DNA from: Linnemannia elongata
Lineage: Eukaryota; Mortierellomycota; Mortierellomycetes; Mortierellales; Mortierellaceae
Reading direction: 5' to 3'
DNA: 64,000 nt
NCBI GenBank assembly: GCA_036320915.1
Contig: JAXBDG010000009.1
Coordinates: 2,604,001 to 2,668,000 of the forward strand
The position numbers were made by a program, and so were the translations under genes. The notes beneath the pieces were generated by a model. The model was not told the DNA's origin. It saw nothing but the letters and a program-made list of their open reading frames with translations, and did no database searches. The first letter of the stretch is position 1. Each line of letters opens with the position of its first letter. Shown here piece after piece: positions 45,553 to 57,228 of this stretch.

Positions 45553-48462
45553 TTGGTCGCAGTCAAGATCCCTTTTCTCTGTTGATGTTGAAGTTGAATG
45601 AGTTTTGTACTTTTGGCCAATACGTCAGTCAGTCAGTCCGTGAGAATAGAGGGTGGGACGAGAAGGAGGAAGACTGTAGTACGAAAGTAGGTGGGAGGGA
45701 GTAGTTGGTTGATATGGTATGATATGATGATGTGCGCTGTGCTAGTGCTATTGGAGGGAAATAGAAAGGAGGAGAGGGTATGTTGGTTGTTTGTTTGTAG
45801 GTATGTATGTGTTGAGTGGTGCCTTCTTCCTTTAGGGTGTGTGAATGAATGGAGAGGATTGGGAATGAGGAAAAAGGAAGGAAGGCGGATGGAAATAAGG
45901 AATAAAAAAAAAAAAAAAAAAAGGGATAAAAAGTGAAGGGGAACGAAAGAGGAACAAAGAACAAGAACAAGAAGAAGAAAAGCGAGAAAGGGAGGAGAAA
46001 GGGTAAAATAAGGAGACAGACTGACAATCCGAGCTATGAGTGGGAGTGGGAGAGACTGAGACATCGCTGGCCACTCACACCTCATATAACACCCATTGAT
46101 CAACCCAAATTTACTTTATTTTTGAAAATTACACCGAACAGATCGTTCCTGAAAAAAGGATTGGTGGCACACTTTACTCTAAACTCTTCAGGGACCATTC
46201 GTCGACTGTAGGCCATGCATTCTATCTCTTTCTCTCTCTATTTTTCTTCCCGTCTTGTTATTCATCTCTTGGTTCCTGACTTGAATATATATCTTTCTCC
46301 TTCTATCGCCCTCTTGCTGTCTCTCTCAGTCCTAGTCATGGTCTTTGTCTTCGCTCGCAAGTGTCTTGTGTCAAAACTGACACTCCCTCTTTCATTGTTC
46401 CCCTTCCTGCTCACAACTCTCGCTCTCTCTACTCACCTCCTCTTGTCTGTCAACTCGAAGCAGAGGATAAAGGACAAGAGATAAGGGACAAAGGACAAAA
46501 AACAAAGGACTAAACTAGTTATTCGGCCAAACAGTCAAAGGCCAGCTGTCCATCCATCAGTACCGGCTCTCATGATGAAAACAACTACAACAAAAAAGGG
46601 TCACTTCTTTTTGTTGTTTGTTGTTGCAGATGAACACACTTTATTTTCCATTGTTCAGGAGGCGATCAAACAGACGAATAAATAAGGAGTTCAAGTTTTC
46701 TTTCTACTTTCCCTCCTTCTTTCTTCCTCGCGGAGTCGTTTTGTGTTCCTTTTATTTTTTATTCTTTTTTCTCACAAAATGGATGAAAAGAGCAACAAGC
46801 ATTTTAAAATGACAAAGAAAGGGGAGAATAAGCATCAGGAAAGGTCAGAGTAACAGAGTATGAATAAGGAACAAGAGCGCTAAGCCAAGCTTTTATAAGA
46901 ATGGAAAGGGGTACGATTGTTCAATCTGGATGACAGATTACTAGGTGTTCCCCAAGTGATAAATAGCAGGCAAGTGTTTTTAAAAGAACAGGACGGATCG
47001 CAATTGTTCAAGTTCGAGTATTGTAGGTAGATTATCTAGTGTTTCCTAGAGAAGAGATCGACGTGTCAATCTGGCAGTATGGTTACCGCTGATGGCCATT
47101 CACCAATTAAACAACGACATGACTACAAGTGTTCTTAATATGTAGAGGGAGGATAGAATTGTAAAAAAAAACCAAAACCAAAACCAAAAAAAAACGCGCG
47201 TTTTTTACTTTTTTGCTGAAGGTATGATGAATGTGGGGCGGCATATTGTTTTCTGGCTATGTCTCTGTTGGTTTGGTGTTTGTTACTGTTGTCTATCCCT
47301 GCATGGAGTAGGTGATAGAAAGATGTTTCCCGCACATGGGGATGGAAGGGGAAAAAGTCGACGCGGTTGTCTCTATCAGTAATAGTTTCGACCGCAGCAG
47401 CAGCATGTGTGGCGTGTGTTTGATAGATTAGACAGACCAGTGCCAGTCGAGTCAATCTTTTTTATTTCAGTGGTCACAGAAAGAGAGGGGGGAATTTTAT
47501 TTGATGTTCACATGTCTGTCCGTTTGTCTGAAGCCACGGATCTTTTTTTTTTTCTTTGTCATTTTACTTTTGCTTTCGGAGCAAATCGAACCTGTGTCCT
47601 TGCCTTGTGTTGTCGTATCGTGTCTTGTTGTGTCTGACAATAATAAGAGGACGATGGCTGTCCAAGGGGATGGATGATGCATGGTGTGCATATCGATGCA
47701 AGTGACCGCCAATCATGGAAAGAAGGAAAGAAGCAGTTCCCTATCGTATTCAGCCATTCAGTGGATGACCACGAGGCAAAAAAGAAGGGTGAACGAAAAA
47801 GTAGTAAAGAAAGAAAGGCAAAACCAACCAAGAGAGAAGAAAGAGGAGATAAGATTATACAAAACCACGCAAACAGATTGCCCATTGATTGGCCCTTCCT
47901 TTTCCTTTTCCTTCTTTTTCACTGACTCTTAACAGTTCATCCCTCTTTTGTTCACTTTGTTAAACACACCCCTACTTTTGCTCCATCCTCCCCGTCCTAG
48001 CCATCGTATCGTATTACTATAACAATCACTCTCCCCTTCTTTTTCCCCGGACACTACTTCTTTCCTTTTTTTTATTTATTTATTTGTTTTCTTTTCTCTT
48101 CTCTCTTCTCTCTTCTCTCTCTCTTCACTACAAACCCAAACCTACACCCTTACCTCCCTCATTCATTCCTTTTCCTTCTCGTCTTTGCTGACTCAAGACT
48201 CATTCCTAGCCATCTCTCTCTCTCTCTCTCCACACACATACACACATACACGCGCGTGCTATACCTGCTTTCTGAAGCCCGTTTTCATTATCTCCGAACA
48301 ACAGCAGAGCAGAACACAAACAGGAACACCTGCAGCAAGCCAGCCAACCCAAGCCCACCATCTCCGATAAGCCGATCCAGCCGGCCGATCACAGAAGTCT
48401 TTTCCTGTTTATCTGACTGTGCAACCACTGCCCTACCAACACACCGAGAGAATATCAAGCAC

Positions 48463-48490
<28 letters not shown>
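45553..48490. other. 2.9 kb intergenic stretch
   Basis: This is the divergent region between the Num1-like and PEX20-like genes. It holds an A-run near 45903-45922, T/C-rich blocks near 47940-48180, a CT then CA microsatellite at about 48215-48255, and the leader of the next gene. I see no supported coding sequence or RNA gene. Confidence 0.45.

Positions 48491-48491
<1 letters not shown>
48463..48491 (+). repeat. A29 run abutting a start codon
   Basis: Twenty-eight A residues in the leader are continuous with the A of the ATG at 48491, so the start-codon context is pure A. Confidence 0.9.
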
Positions 48492-48496
<5 letters not shown>

Positions 48497-50074
48497 GGCT
48501 GCTACTCTTCTTCGGCAAGCGCTCCCCTCCACCTACTCGCAAATCAGTTCCTCGGCGAGTCGACCTTCTCGGCCAAATCATCCCTCTTCCGCCCTTCTTC
48601 CTCGTCAACACGGCATCACCACCAAGGACAGGGACAAGGACAAGGATACCACCCAGGAGGACTCTTTCCCCGCCAGCACCAGCAGCAACAACAGCTCTAT
48701 GCCAAACACCAATTGATTACCAACAAACACAAAACAATCGATGATAACACCCCATTCGAACACGTCTGGTCAACCTCCTCCTCCTCAGTTCAACAGGACC
48801 AACTTCGCCACCATTATCAGGCAGATCCGTGGGCAACACAGTTCAGCAACACACATCAAAGACCGATATCAAATCAGCGTCATCTCCAGGACCTCGACTT
48901 GATCTCCTCTTGGGACCATGCCGTCACTCACACCTTATCGACAACAGCCGGCCAACATGCTATCTCTTCCGGAGGAGGTGGCGCTCTCCTTCCTGGACAA
49001 GAGTTGTCCACTGAAGAGTTTGACGCCTACTTCTTTCAGCCCCCTTCTGAAGAAGCCCGCACCGACAGTCTTTGGGCCCAAGAGATGGTCCACACCGAAC
49101 CAGTTCCCACTTCTTCAGCAACACTCGCTCAGGGTGCCAGCAGTCAAACCGAGGACGACGACGATGAAGAAGACGAGTTCCGGGAAGAATGGAATAATGA
49201 CCACTTCACCCAGGCCTACATCAACACCCACCAATCCCAATTCCGCCAGATCGAAGAGCAAGACCGTCTCAAGGAGGCCCGACTCGCCGAGGAACGTGAA
49301 CGACAGCGGGTCTCCTCCGGTGGTCCTCCTCGGTCTTCGTACTCGTGGATGATGACCGGTGTCCCTTCGTCTTCTACCGCCATAGACACTGTCGCCGCCG
49401 CCGCCGCCGCCGCTGCTGCGGAAGGTCAGAGTCGGCTACGAGTCCCAGGGTTGGATTCTGAAGAGATCTTATACAACCATTCTCATTCAGGAAACTCCAG
49501 CGACTTTTGTATGAGCGAGTTCGAATCCTTCAAATACACAACTACCATCATGGACTCAACAACACCCAACTCGCACCACTGTCGTCTCCACCAGGAACAA
49601 CCAGCACCTGTGAAGCCCATCCGTGCAGAAGACCGCTTCCTCTCCCTCGTCAACGATCTCCATCTCGCAGAACAGACCTACTATCCTCCCGCATCCTCCG
49701 CCACCATCCCCTCGCAAGACCTCGGCCTCGACTTGACTACCCCTGCTGCTGCTGCCCATCACTCTCCTCCTGTAACAGTATCGACCAACAGCGCATGGGC
49801 TCAAGAGTTCACCACCGCCGTCTCTATCGATGGACAATACCAGGCTCCTAAAAAGTTCCTGGGCGCAGAATGGAATTGGGAAAAGATCTTTGGAAAGGAT
49901 CCTCGGAAACAACTCGACTCTGCAGCCACCACCGCAGACGTCGCAGCAGCAGCAGCAGCAGCAGGTGCCACGATGGATGGAAACGAGCGTCTTAAGGCGG
50001 TGGCATTGGCACGCCTCCAGGCTGTCTTCAAGCATCTCACCATCGCTCCTTCCTCGTCTGTATCTCCTCCATGA
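48491..50074 (+). CDS. Probable PEX20-like (PEX5 N-terminus-like) peroxisomal import co-receptor
   Basis: A single exon encodes 527 residues, from ATG at 48491 to TGA at 50072. The N-terminus has a cysteine at position 4 followed by APLHLLANQFLGES. This resembles the conserved Cys...NPL..LA..F start of PEX5 and PEX20, where the cysteine is the mono-ubiquitination site used for receptor recycling. Di-aromatic WxxxF motifs occur at W114-F118 (WATQF) and W436-F440 (WAQEF), with relatives at W195 (WAQEM) and W457/W459 (WNWEKIF). Such motifs bind PEX14/PEX13. No TPR domain is present, so it would be a PEX20-type partner of PEX7 for PTS2 import and not a PTS1 receptor. An acidic run (EDDDDEEDEF) and an alanine run interrupt the disordered chain. 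Orthology is inferred from motifs. The gene is convergent with PRP5. Confidence 0.55.
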
Positions 50075-50274
50075 GATGCTCCTTTTTTATAACACAGTTT
50101 TGTCTCTACAAACCTCTCTAATCTATCCCTCCATGTACCATAGCCAAAAGCAGTAGTAAATACCACACATACCCCAATTCACACAACAAACACGACGTGG
50201 TTTTGATGCAGATATGTTTATTTTTTTAAGAAACCATCAGCAAGACGACGAGGAGTGCCATCCTTCAACCTCGC

Positions 50275-53200
50275 TTACACGATTTGGAAGCGCCCTCCAC
50301 CGCCACGACCAGGTCCGCCTCCGCGGTTGGTTGCATCCGCAGCCTTGTTGGCCTCCTCCCTCAAGATCCGCGTAATCTCGTTCTTGGCCTTGTCGATGAC
50401 AAGCTGGGAGTCGCCTTCAATAAACAGATACAACTTGCGCTCGCCTGGAGGAGGCTGCTTGCCCTGCTCCACAAACACACCTCGCGTCGTAATAGCGGCT
50501 CCAGAATGGTCAGAGATCTGGTCAATCATCATCTTTTGTATCACCATTAAACGCGCCTTGGGCGGGTAGTCGTTAATCTCAATCTCAATCGCAAAGCCGT
50601 TATCACGATGACCACCGGGTCCTCCAGGTCCTCCAGGACCACCACTACCAGCCATAGATCCAGCAGCATCGCCTGCTCCACCAGCTCCTGGGGCACCGGG
50701 TCGCGACTTGTTCAGATTGTTGATAACCTCCAACGCACGCTGTCGTCCATCGCCTCCAAGCGACTGACTCAAAGCATCTGCTGCTTCCTTGGCCTTGCGT
50801 AAAGCTACAGCACGATCAAGAAAAAGTTTAGACATGTTAATTAATCCGTTCCAATGACCGCAAAAAACAGAATCAATCCCCAAATCCACATTACCTTCAG
50901 CCAGGGCATTGTTGGCGCCGGGACCACCACTTGCTGTTGCTGCTGATCCAGAGCCGGAACCAGCCGCTGTAGACATTGCGCCAGTCGCTACTGCAACATT
51001 TGTCTTGCTGTCGGCATTCTCCTCTGCTGCTGCGGCTGCATTGGCAGCAGCCTTTCCTGCGGTGATGCCTGCCTGCACTTGCTTTGCTTCCACAACGATT
51101 TCGTTCGCGTCTCGGCCGCCCTCTCCATCTGACCCTTCATCATCTCCACCTCCATATGTCTATCAAGTTTAAATCGCAATTCAGTGTAAAAACATTAGTA
51201 TCGGTATGTTAACAGCAATCGAAGCACAAAATGACAAGCCCGCAGACAATCAAAGGTTACCTTCTTTTGGATGGCGAGGACTTTGTCGCGCTCCTTTTCA
51301 AACTTCTCAAGGCCCTTGCCGCCAAATCCGGAAGCCGTCTGCTTGGCGTCTCCAGACTTCAGCTTCTCATGGAAGGAATCCACAAGTGCCTGCAATTCCG
51401 GTGGGACCGCCCGAGAACTGTTGGTCAGCGCCTTGGCGATATCCGGTGCAAACCGTTCCTGTTCAGGGGTAATAAACGTGTACGCGATTCCCTTGTTTCC
51501 AGCACGACCTGTCCGTCCCACACGATGGACGTAATCTTCCATGTGGTTGGGGCACTCATAGTTGATCACAATTCCCAGCTTCTTGACGTCCAGTCCACGA
51601 GCTGCCACTGAGGTTGCAATCAAGATCTGACACACTCCCGCCTTGAAGTCTGAGATGGCACTATCTCTATCCACTTGGTCCTATAGGCAGACGAAAGCAA
51701 TGGAAGTGTTAAGCGAATGCGACTTTTGACCAAATTGCAATAAACACTAAGCAAATCTAGCACATATACAAGGCTTTACCTTGCCACCATGGATGGACAT
51801 GCTGAGGTATCCACGGCGGTTCAAGTCTCGGAGCAAGTTATCGGCGGCCTCCTGTCGACTGACAAAGATCAACACGCGCGCCTCAGGATCATCATTGTAC
51901 GCCTGTCCCAGAATCTCCAGCAGTCGAGTGAACCGGGTATCATCCTCGCGGACCTCGACAACCTGCGTGACATCTTCCGCGACAACCGATCGTGCACCAA
52001 CAGTGATCTCCAGTGGGCGTTTCAGCAGCTTACGGGCCAGGGCTTCCATCTATTAGAAAATGAAGTAATTGTAAGGTATTGGGCGTAAAGCAAAAGTACA
52101 ATCTCTGAACCAACTTATCAAACAGACGTTAGCAAGGATTAGTAAAAAAAAACATGATATATACCTGTTTGGGGAACGTTGCGGAAAAGAGGACAACTTG
52201 GCGCTGTGGACGGACATTGTTGACGATTTTCATGACCTATGCAGTCATAAGAAAAGAATAGATGAGAGTAAAAATTCAGTAACATGAAGGACGTTTCCAT
52301 AACCCCTCATAGCCAAAGAAACATCAACACGACCGTAAAAGCACAACGAAGACGTACCTGGGGCTCAAAACCCATGTCAAACATGCGGTCGGCTTCATCG
52401 AGGACCATGAACGTGGTTCTTCTGAGATTGGTGACCCTGCCGGAGTTAGCACATAACAAGTCGATCAATCTTCCGGGCGTACAGACGACAATTTCGGCTC
52501 CACGCTTCAATTCAGCAATTTGGTCCTTGATAGGGGACCCACCATACGCACACACTGCCCGTAAGTTCAGTACCTTCAAAAAGTTTTTACACTCCTTGTG
52601 GATTTGAACCGCAAGCTCACGGGTCGGCGTCATAATAATCGCAATTGGCCCCTCCATGCCTTCTAGAGGTCGCTGGTCCTTGATGTGTCGAAGCATTGGT
52701 AGAATGAAAGCAATCGTCTTTCCTGACCCTGTCTTGGCCACTGCAATAACATCTCGGCCACTCATAATCGCTGGAATTGCCTGCGACTGAATCGGCGTTG
52801 GCGCCGCATAATTCAACTTGTCCTTGATCACTTGCATGCTAACAAGGTAAACATCGAACAAAGAAAGTCTCGTTAGTCATTAAGCATACTTCTCATCTTC
52901 AATTTTAAGAACGAAACAAAACACATCAAGAATGCCAAGCCTACCAGCCTGGTGGGAGTCCAGCTTGGGTCCACTTCCTAATGGGCTTGGGACAGTCAGC
53001 TCCACGGATCTTGATGCCATCCAGCTCCAGTCTCATACTGTGAATCTCCTCGGGCGTCATATCGGCCATCTCTGGAGGTTCGAGATAAAAGTCTTTGCGA
53101 AAGTACTCGTAATGCATCTTGGAGTGGTCTACCATAGGAATGTCCTTTTTCTTGATCCTCTTGGCAGCCGCTGCCAAAATATCCTCCTCCTCGGAGGATT

Positions 53201-54816
53201 CGTCAAGATCCTCTGGGTCCTCATCATCCTGGATAGCAGGTTTGGGTGCTGAGTTGTCCTCCGTCTCGAGTTCCTCCTGTTCCTTTCGAAGTTTGACATC
53301 CCGCTTGGCTTCCTGCTTTTCCAGCTGTTTCACTTCGGCTGTAACATCCACCATGAAGGCATCCAAAGGGTCAACCTCATCTTCATCCATCGCATTGTCC
53401 TCCTGTGTAGGAGTCTGGTTTTCGTCATCATCATTGTCCCCCATGGCCAAATCACCGTTTTCATCCTGCTGTGGCTCATCAGTAGGCAGGGAAAGGGGTA
53501 GAGGCGGCCTCTTGGGACCCTCCTCGTCCCCGTCATCCTCGTCCCAGTTGAATGCCTTTGATGCGATGGGAGCAGCAGTTGACAATCCTGAAGTTGATTT
53601 GATACCGCTCGTCTTTTGCAGCATGTTGAATCCAGTTGGCTTTGATAGGCTTTCTGACTGTTTTGCAGTCTCCTTCCCGAGCTTCCACTGCATGACGTTC
53701 TCCCTTCTCTTCTTCGCAGCGTCTGAATCCGCAAACGCTGTCGACATTGGACGTGCAGTCAAAGGAGATCTTGAGATTGAGATTGAGCCCAAAGTCTACA
53801 TAATTTCCATAGGAGCGTATATGTCCGTGTTAGTATTCTGAAAGGCAGTATTATAGCGAAAGCATTAATAGCATCGACGTGTAGATTACCTTGGGAGCCA
53901 GAGGCGTCATCGAAATGGGTGTGAAGCCGGTGGGTTTTGAAACTGGCTCGGGGTTCTCCTTGAGTGCTAGCGTCGGTAATGGCGGAGTGGACGGTGCAGT
54001 GGCCGAATCTGCTGTAGGTGTAAAAATCTGAACTGGGGTCCCTGCGGCGCCCGAAGCTGTATCAACAACAGGGGTTGTAGGCAAGGATGAGGCTGATGTG
54101 GCCAATGTATCGGTTGCAATGACAGGCGAAGATGAAGCCAAGGTGGATGTGGCAGGGGTGACGGGTGTGGTAATAGTGCTTCCTGTGGTCGTTGGCGTTG
54201 AGCTCCGTTCACGATCGTCCAGAGGTCGTGAGGAAGATCTAGTTCGGTCCGATCGTTCATAGCGTTCCCGGTCATAGCGTTCCCGACCGTGGTCTCGCTC
54301 CCGGTCATATCCTTCCCGATCCCTGCCTCGCTCGCGGTCCCGGCGGTTTCGACTATCATGGCGGTCCCGTCCGTCTCTTCCATCTCTGTCGCGGGACGAC
54401 CGGCTGTAGTCTCGGTGCGATTCCCGCGCATAGTCCCTCTCCCTATCATAGTCCCTGGACCGATCGTTCCCATATCGATCTCTGTGATCTCGTTCGTAGT
54501 CTTTACTCCTGTCTCTGTGATGTCTGTCCCTGTGGTCCCGATCTGTCCTACCGTAATCGCGCTCGCGGTGGTGGCGTTCGCGATCAGTTGAGCGATGGTG
54601 ATCTCGTCCGTCAAGGTCCATGGTCATTGCATCTGAGCGCAGAGTGCCATATGCCCCTGAGGAGAACTTTCCGGAGGTAAGGGACGGCGGGGACTGAATG
54701 GAGCTGAATCCTCCTGGCGAGTCTGCGGTTGGAGACGAGAGACGAGAGCGTTTGGCGGACGAAGGCGAACGGTCGCCCGGACTGTCGCGTGAGCCAGGGC
54801 TGCGAGGACGAGCCAT
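50275..54816 (-). CDS. PRP5: DEAD-box pre-mRNA splicing helicase PRP5/DDX46
   Basis: Eight exons (54816-53890, 53795-52945, 52838-52358, 52236-52165, 52049-51780, 51680-51261, 51159-50895, 50804-50275) join in frame to 1,271 residues. The N-terminus is rich in Arg-Asp/Arg-Glu dipeptides ([10 protein letters not shown]), typical of DDX46/PRP5. Helicase motifs are TPIQ at about 607-610, AKTGSGKT (627-634), [19 protein letters not shown] (740-743), SAT (771-773), [11 protein letters not shown] and HRVGRTGR (919-926). The C-terminal part carries a conserved [17 protein letters not shown] segment and a KH-like [20 protein letters not shown]. The protein acts in the nucleus, remodelling U2 snRNP for branch-site recognition during prespliceosome formation. 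A Gly/Ala-rich linker (about 945-1150) is longer than I expect. DDX42 and DDX23 are less likely given the RD-rich leader and C-terminal module. Confidence 0.93.
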
Positions 54817-55479
54817 TGTTTACTAGTCTTGTTTGTTTTTGATGATGTTGCTAGTAGCAAGTATGCTGTTGAAAATAGATGTGAGTTGTTGTTGTCCGTT
54901 TGCGTAGAGTGTTGAAGGATGGTTGTCTGCCTTGTCTGGATTGACAATGGTCCAGAGTAAATGAACGAAGATAATGAATGCATGCCTTCATGTTGATCAA
55001 CTTGAGTGAAAGAGTGGGCGCAGCATCTGCAGCGGATCAGCACTTCTATGACGTCGATATAAGCTCAAGCGTTTCTGATTGGCTAATGATGCGGGCGACT
55101 CCATTAATCTCGCTCAGTCGAATATCCTGAGTTGGTTTACTACACAGAAGGTGTCAGTGAAGCACCGCTTTTAAACGCGATGCTTCACTTCAACTCCATA
55201 GTAAGGTTGCTCGCTGCCCACGACGTTTAGACCACCAGAGAAAGATATGGTATGTACTTGTTGCTCAAAGCCCACAAAGAAACACAGGAGGAAAGACGAG
55301 ACCAAATAATATCGATAGGGGCTACATTCCTTTCTCATGCCTTCTCGTGCCTTTTTGTGTTTGTTTATTATTGTATTGTCCTCTGTCTACTTCTTCTGAA
55401 TCTCTTTCTTTCTTTTTTCTTCCTGGCCCTGCCCACTCCTTTGCCGAACTACTCATTCCCTTTATTTATAGCTCCCACT
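54817..55479. promoter_or_regulatory. Divergent promoter, PRP5 / methyltransferase
   Basis: A CRE-like TGACGTCG lies at 55049-55056 between the two genes. An ATGGTATGT at about 55247 followed by TTTATAG at 55465-55471 could mark a leader intron for the plus-strand gene. Splicing there would not join an in-frame ATG, so translation would still begin at 55480. Confidence 0.35.
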
Positions 55480-56804
55480 ATGACCGTTGAGCCAACACTT
55501 CGCTTTGTCAGGACACGACCATTGGCCGTCCTAGTTGTTCTCTTCAGCCTTGTCTTCCTCACTTTCTATCACGGTGGTCAGCCCCAACTACCAAATGTCT
55601 CTCAAATCGGCACAGAGCTGTCCAACAGACTCATGTCTCAAACCGCCTCTCGACTTGCCCGCTCTGAAATTCTCTATCAGCGACATGTTACAGCTCGAAA
55701 AGCCTACCTCACTTCTCGCAGTGGGTATCGAGAGTAAGTGCAACAAGGAGTTGTAATAGACGCGCTACAAAGTATTACCAAACACTAATATCCTCCAACT
55801 CGTTTTGTAACACCAATAGGAACTTCAATCCATGGAGGCCGATGGGTGAGCACGTAGGGTGGTGGTGGTACTTTCAACCAGCATTCAATTGCCCTTGGGA
55901 GGTCGAACGAATCGGCAAGTTTTCAAGAGGAGGTCTTTGGACGTGTGGGTCAAGTCTCTACGAAACTCAACAACAAGACTCAAAGCCATGTGTGGTGTAT
56001 TCAATGACCAAGGACACTGGCACGTTTTCCTTTGAACTCGAGCTCGTCAAGCGTGCCGGATGTGAAGTCTGGATTTATGCTCCCTCTCTGCCTTCCAAGG
56101 TGACCAGTAGGTGCCCCTCTAACGAAACTGTGCGACTAAGTGACACAGGAGTGTACAAAGATGTACCATTTTGCTAATGCGCTCGCGTCTATGCTGTCAA
56201 TGAACCGATAGACCAACCTGAGCTGCGGGACAACCCAATGATTCATTTCGTGGAAACGGTGATTGGCAAGACTGACCGAGTTTCGCGCGACGGAACACCC
56301 TTTATAACACTTTCTACCATCATGAAGGACAACGGTCACTTCTGAGTGGACTTTCTCAAGGTACATGCTATTTATTGGAAGCCTCTTGCTTAAATTTGTT
56401 TGACTGAAGTTTCAAAGTGTCATCGAAGCTCAAAAATCGTTTGTTTTCATATGAATACCAACTAACTATCTTTCAATCATAATTACAATAACAAAAAATA
56501 ATAGCTGGATGTGGAGGGCGCAGAGTACAGGCTGCTGGATTCATGGATGGAACACTACGATGATGTACTACCATTCTCGCAGCTATTGGTTGAGATCCAC
56601 TTAAAAGACGAAGACGGGGACGAGGTATTGTTTTCAGACTTTAGACAGTGGTGGGAGCGAGTGGAGGCGGCGGGTCTTCGCCCGTTCTGGGCTGAGCAAG
56701 ACTTATCATCTGAGAGCCTAATGGCGTCGTTGAATCCGACGGGTGAGCCAGTCAAATTAGCCACTACAGCTTTATCAACACGCGAGGCAGACATATCCTT
56801 GTGA
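55480..56804 (+). pseudogene. FkbM/Methyltransf_22-type membrane-anchored methyltransferase, interrupted by two stops
   Basis: Exons 55480-55733, 55820-56360 and 56505-56804 keep one frame over 365 codons, but TAA at 56175-56177 and TGA at 56343-56345 interrupt exon 2. An N-terminal hydrophobic segment (PLAVLVVLFSLVFLTFY) suggests a type II membrane anchor. WWWYFQPAFNCPWEVERIG, GGLWTCGSSLYE and KPCVVYSMTKD are the conserved start of the Methyltransf_22 domain, and LDVEGAEYRLLDSW after the second intron is its SAM/acid motif. Family members are putative SAM-dependent methyltransferases; substrates are unknown to me. Coding similarity continues past both stops (CARVYAVNEP after the first, VDFLKLDVEGAE across the second). 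Recent inactivation or assembly errors are therefore more likely than a short real protein. No intron consistent with the frame removes either stop. Confidence 0.75.
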
Positions 56805-57228
56805 AGTAGTTAGTTACATATCCATTCAGACAACATGCGATAGAGCTGGAATGGAGTAAGTACCATTAGACATTGGTTCATTGGTGTAATAAATGCGTGC
56901 AAACAGCACACGGAACGAAACAAAGAAAAACAAGTTTTTTTTTTTTTTTTTCGCCATCTTGGACAATGTTCGCCTCGTGGACAAGAATGATATCATGTGG
57001 CATGGTCAGGTGACCCTTTCTTTCTTTTATGCTCTTCGCTCAGAGAGGTTCAGTTTTCCCACCTTTTTTTCTCCCTCCTCTCCTGACATCCTCCTTCGAG
57101 TCCTCTTTCTCCTTCGCCCCTCCTGTCTTCCAACTTCTCCCTCTCGCCGTTACACATTTCCCTCCATTTACCCCCTTCCTCCACTTACACCTACATACAA
57201 ACTACAACAATAACCATTCATTGACACA
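56805..57228. promoter_or_regulatory. Region upstream of NCR1
   Basis: It contains a T run at about 56936-56951 and a T/C-rich leader from about 57020 to the NCR1 ATG. No coding sequence is seen. Confidence 0.35.

Noticed and set aside
45629..46103. Minus-strand Phe/Leu/Ser-rich frames
   Set aside because: Translations of the pyrimidine-rich upstream region of the Num1-like gene; no homology and no start context.
52590..52625. tRNA B-box-like GGATTTGAACC
   Set aside because: It lies inside PRP5 exon 3, encoding the helicase segment ELAVQIHKE, and no cloverleaf can be built around it.
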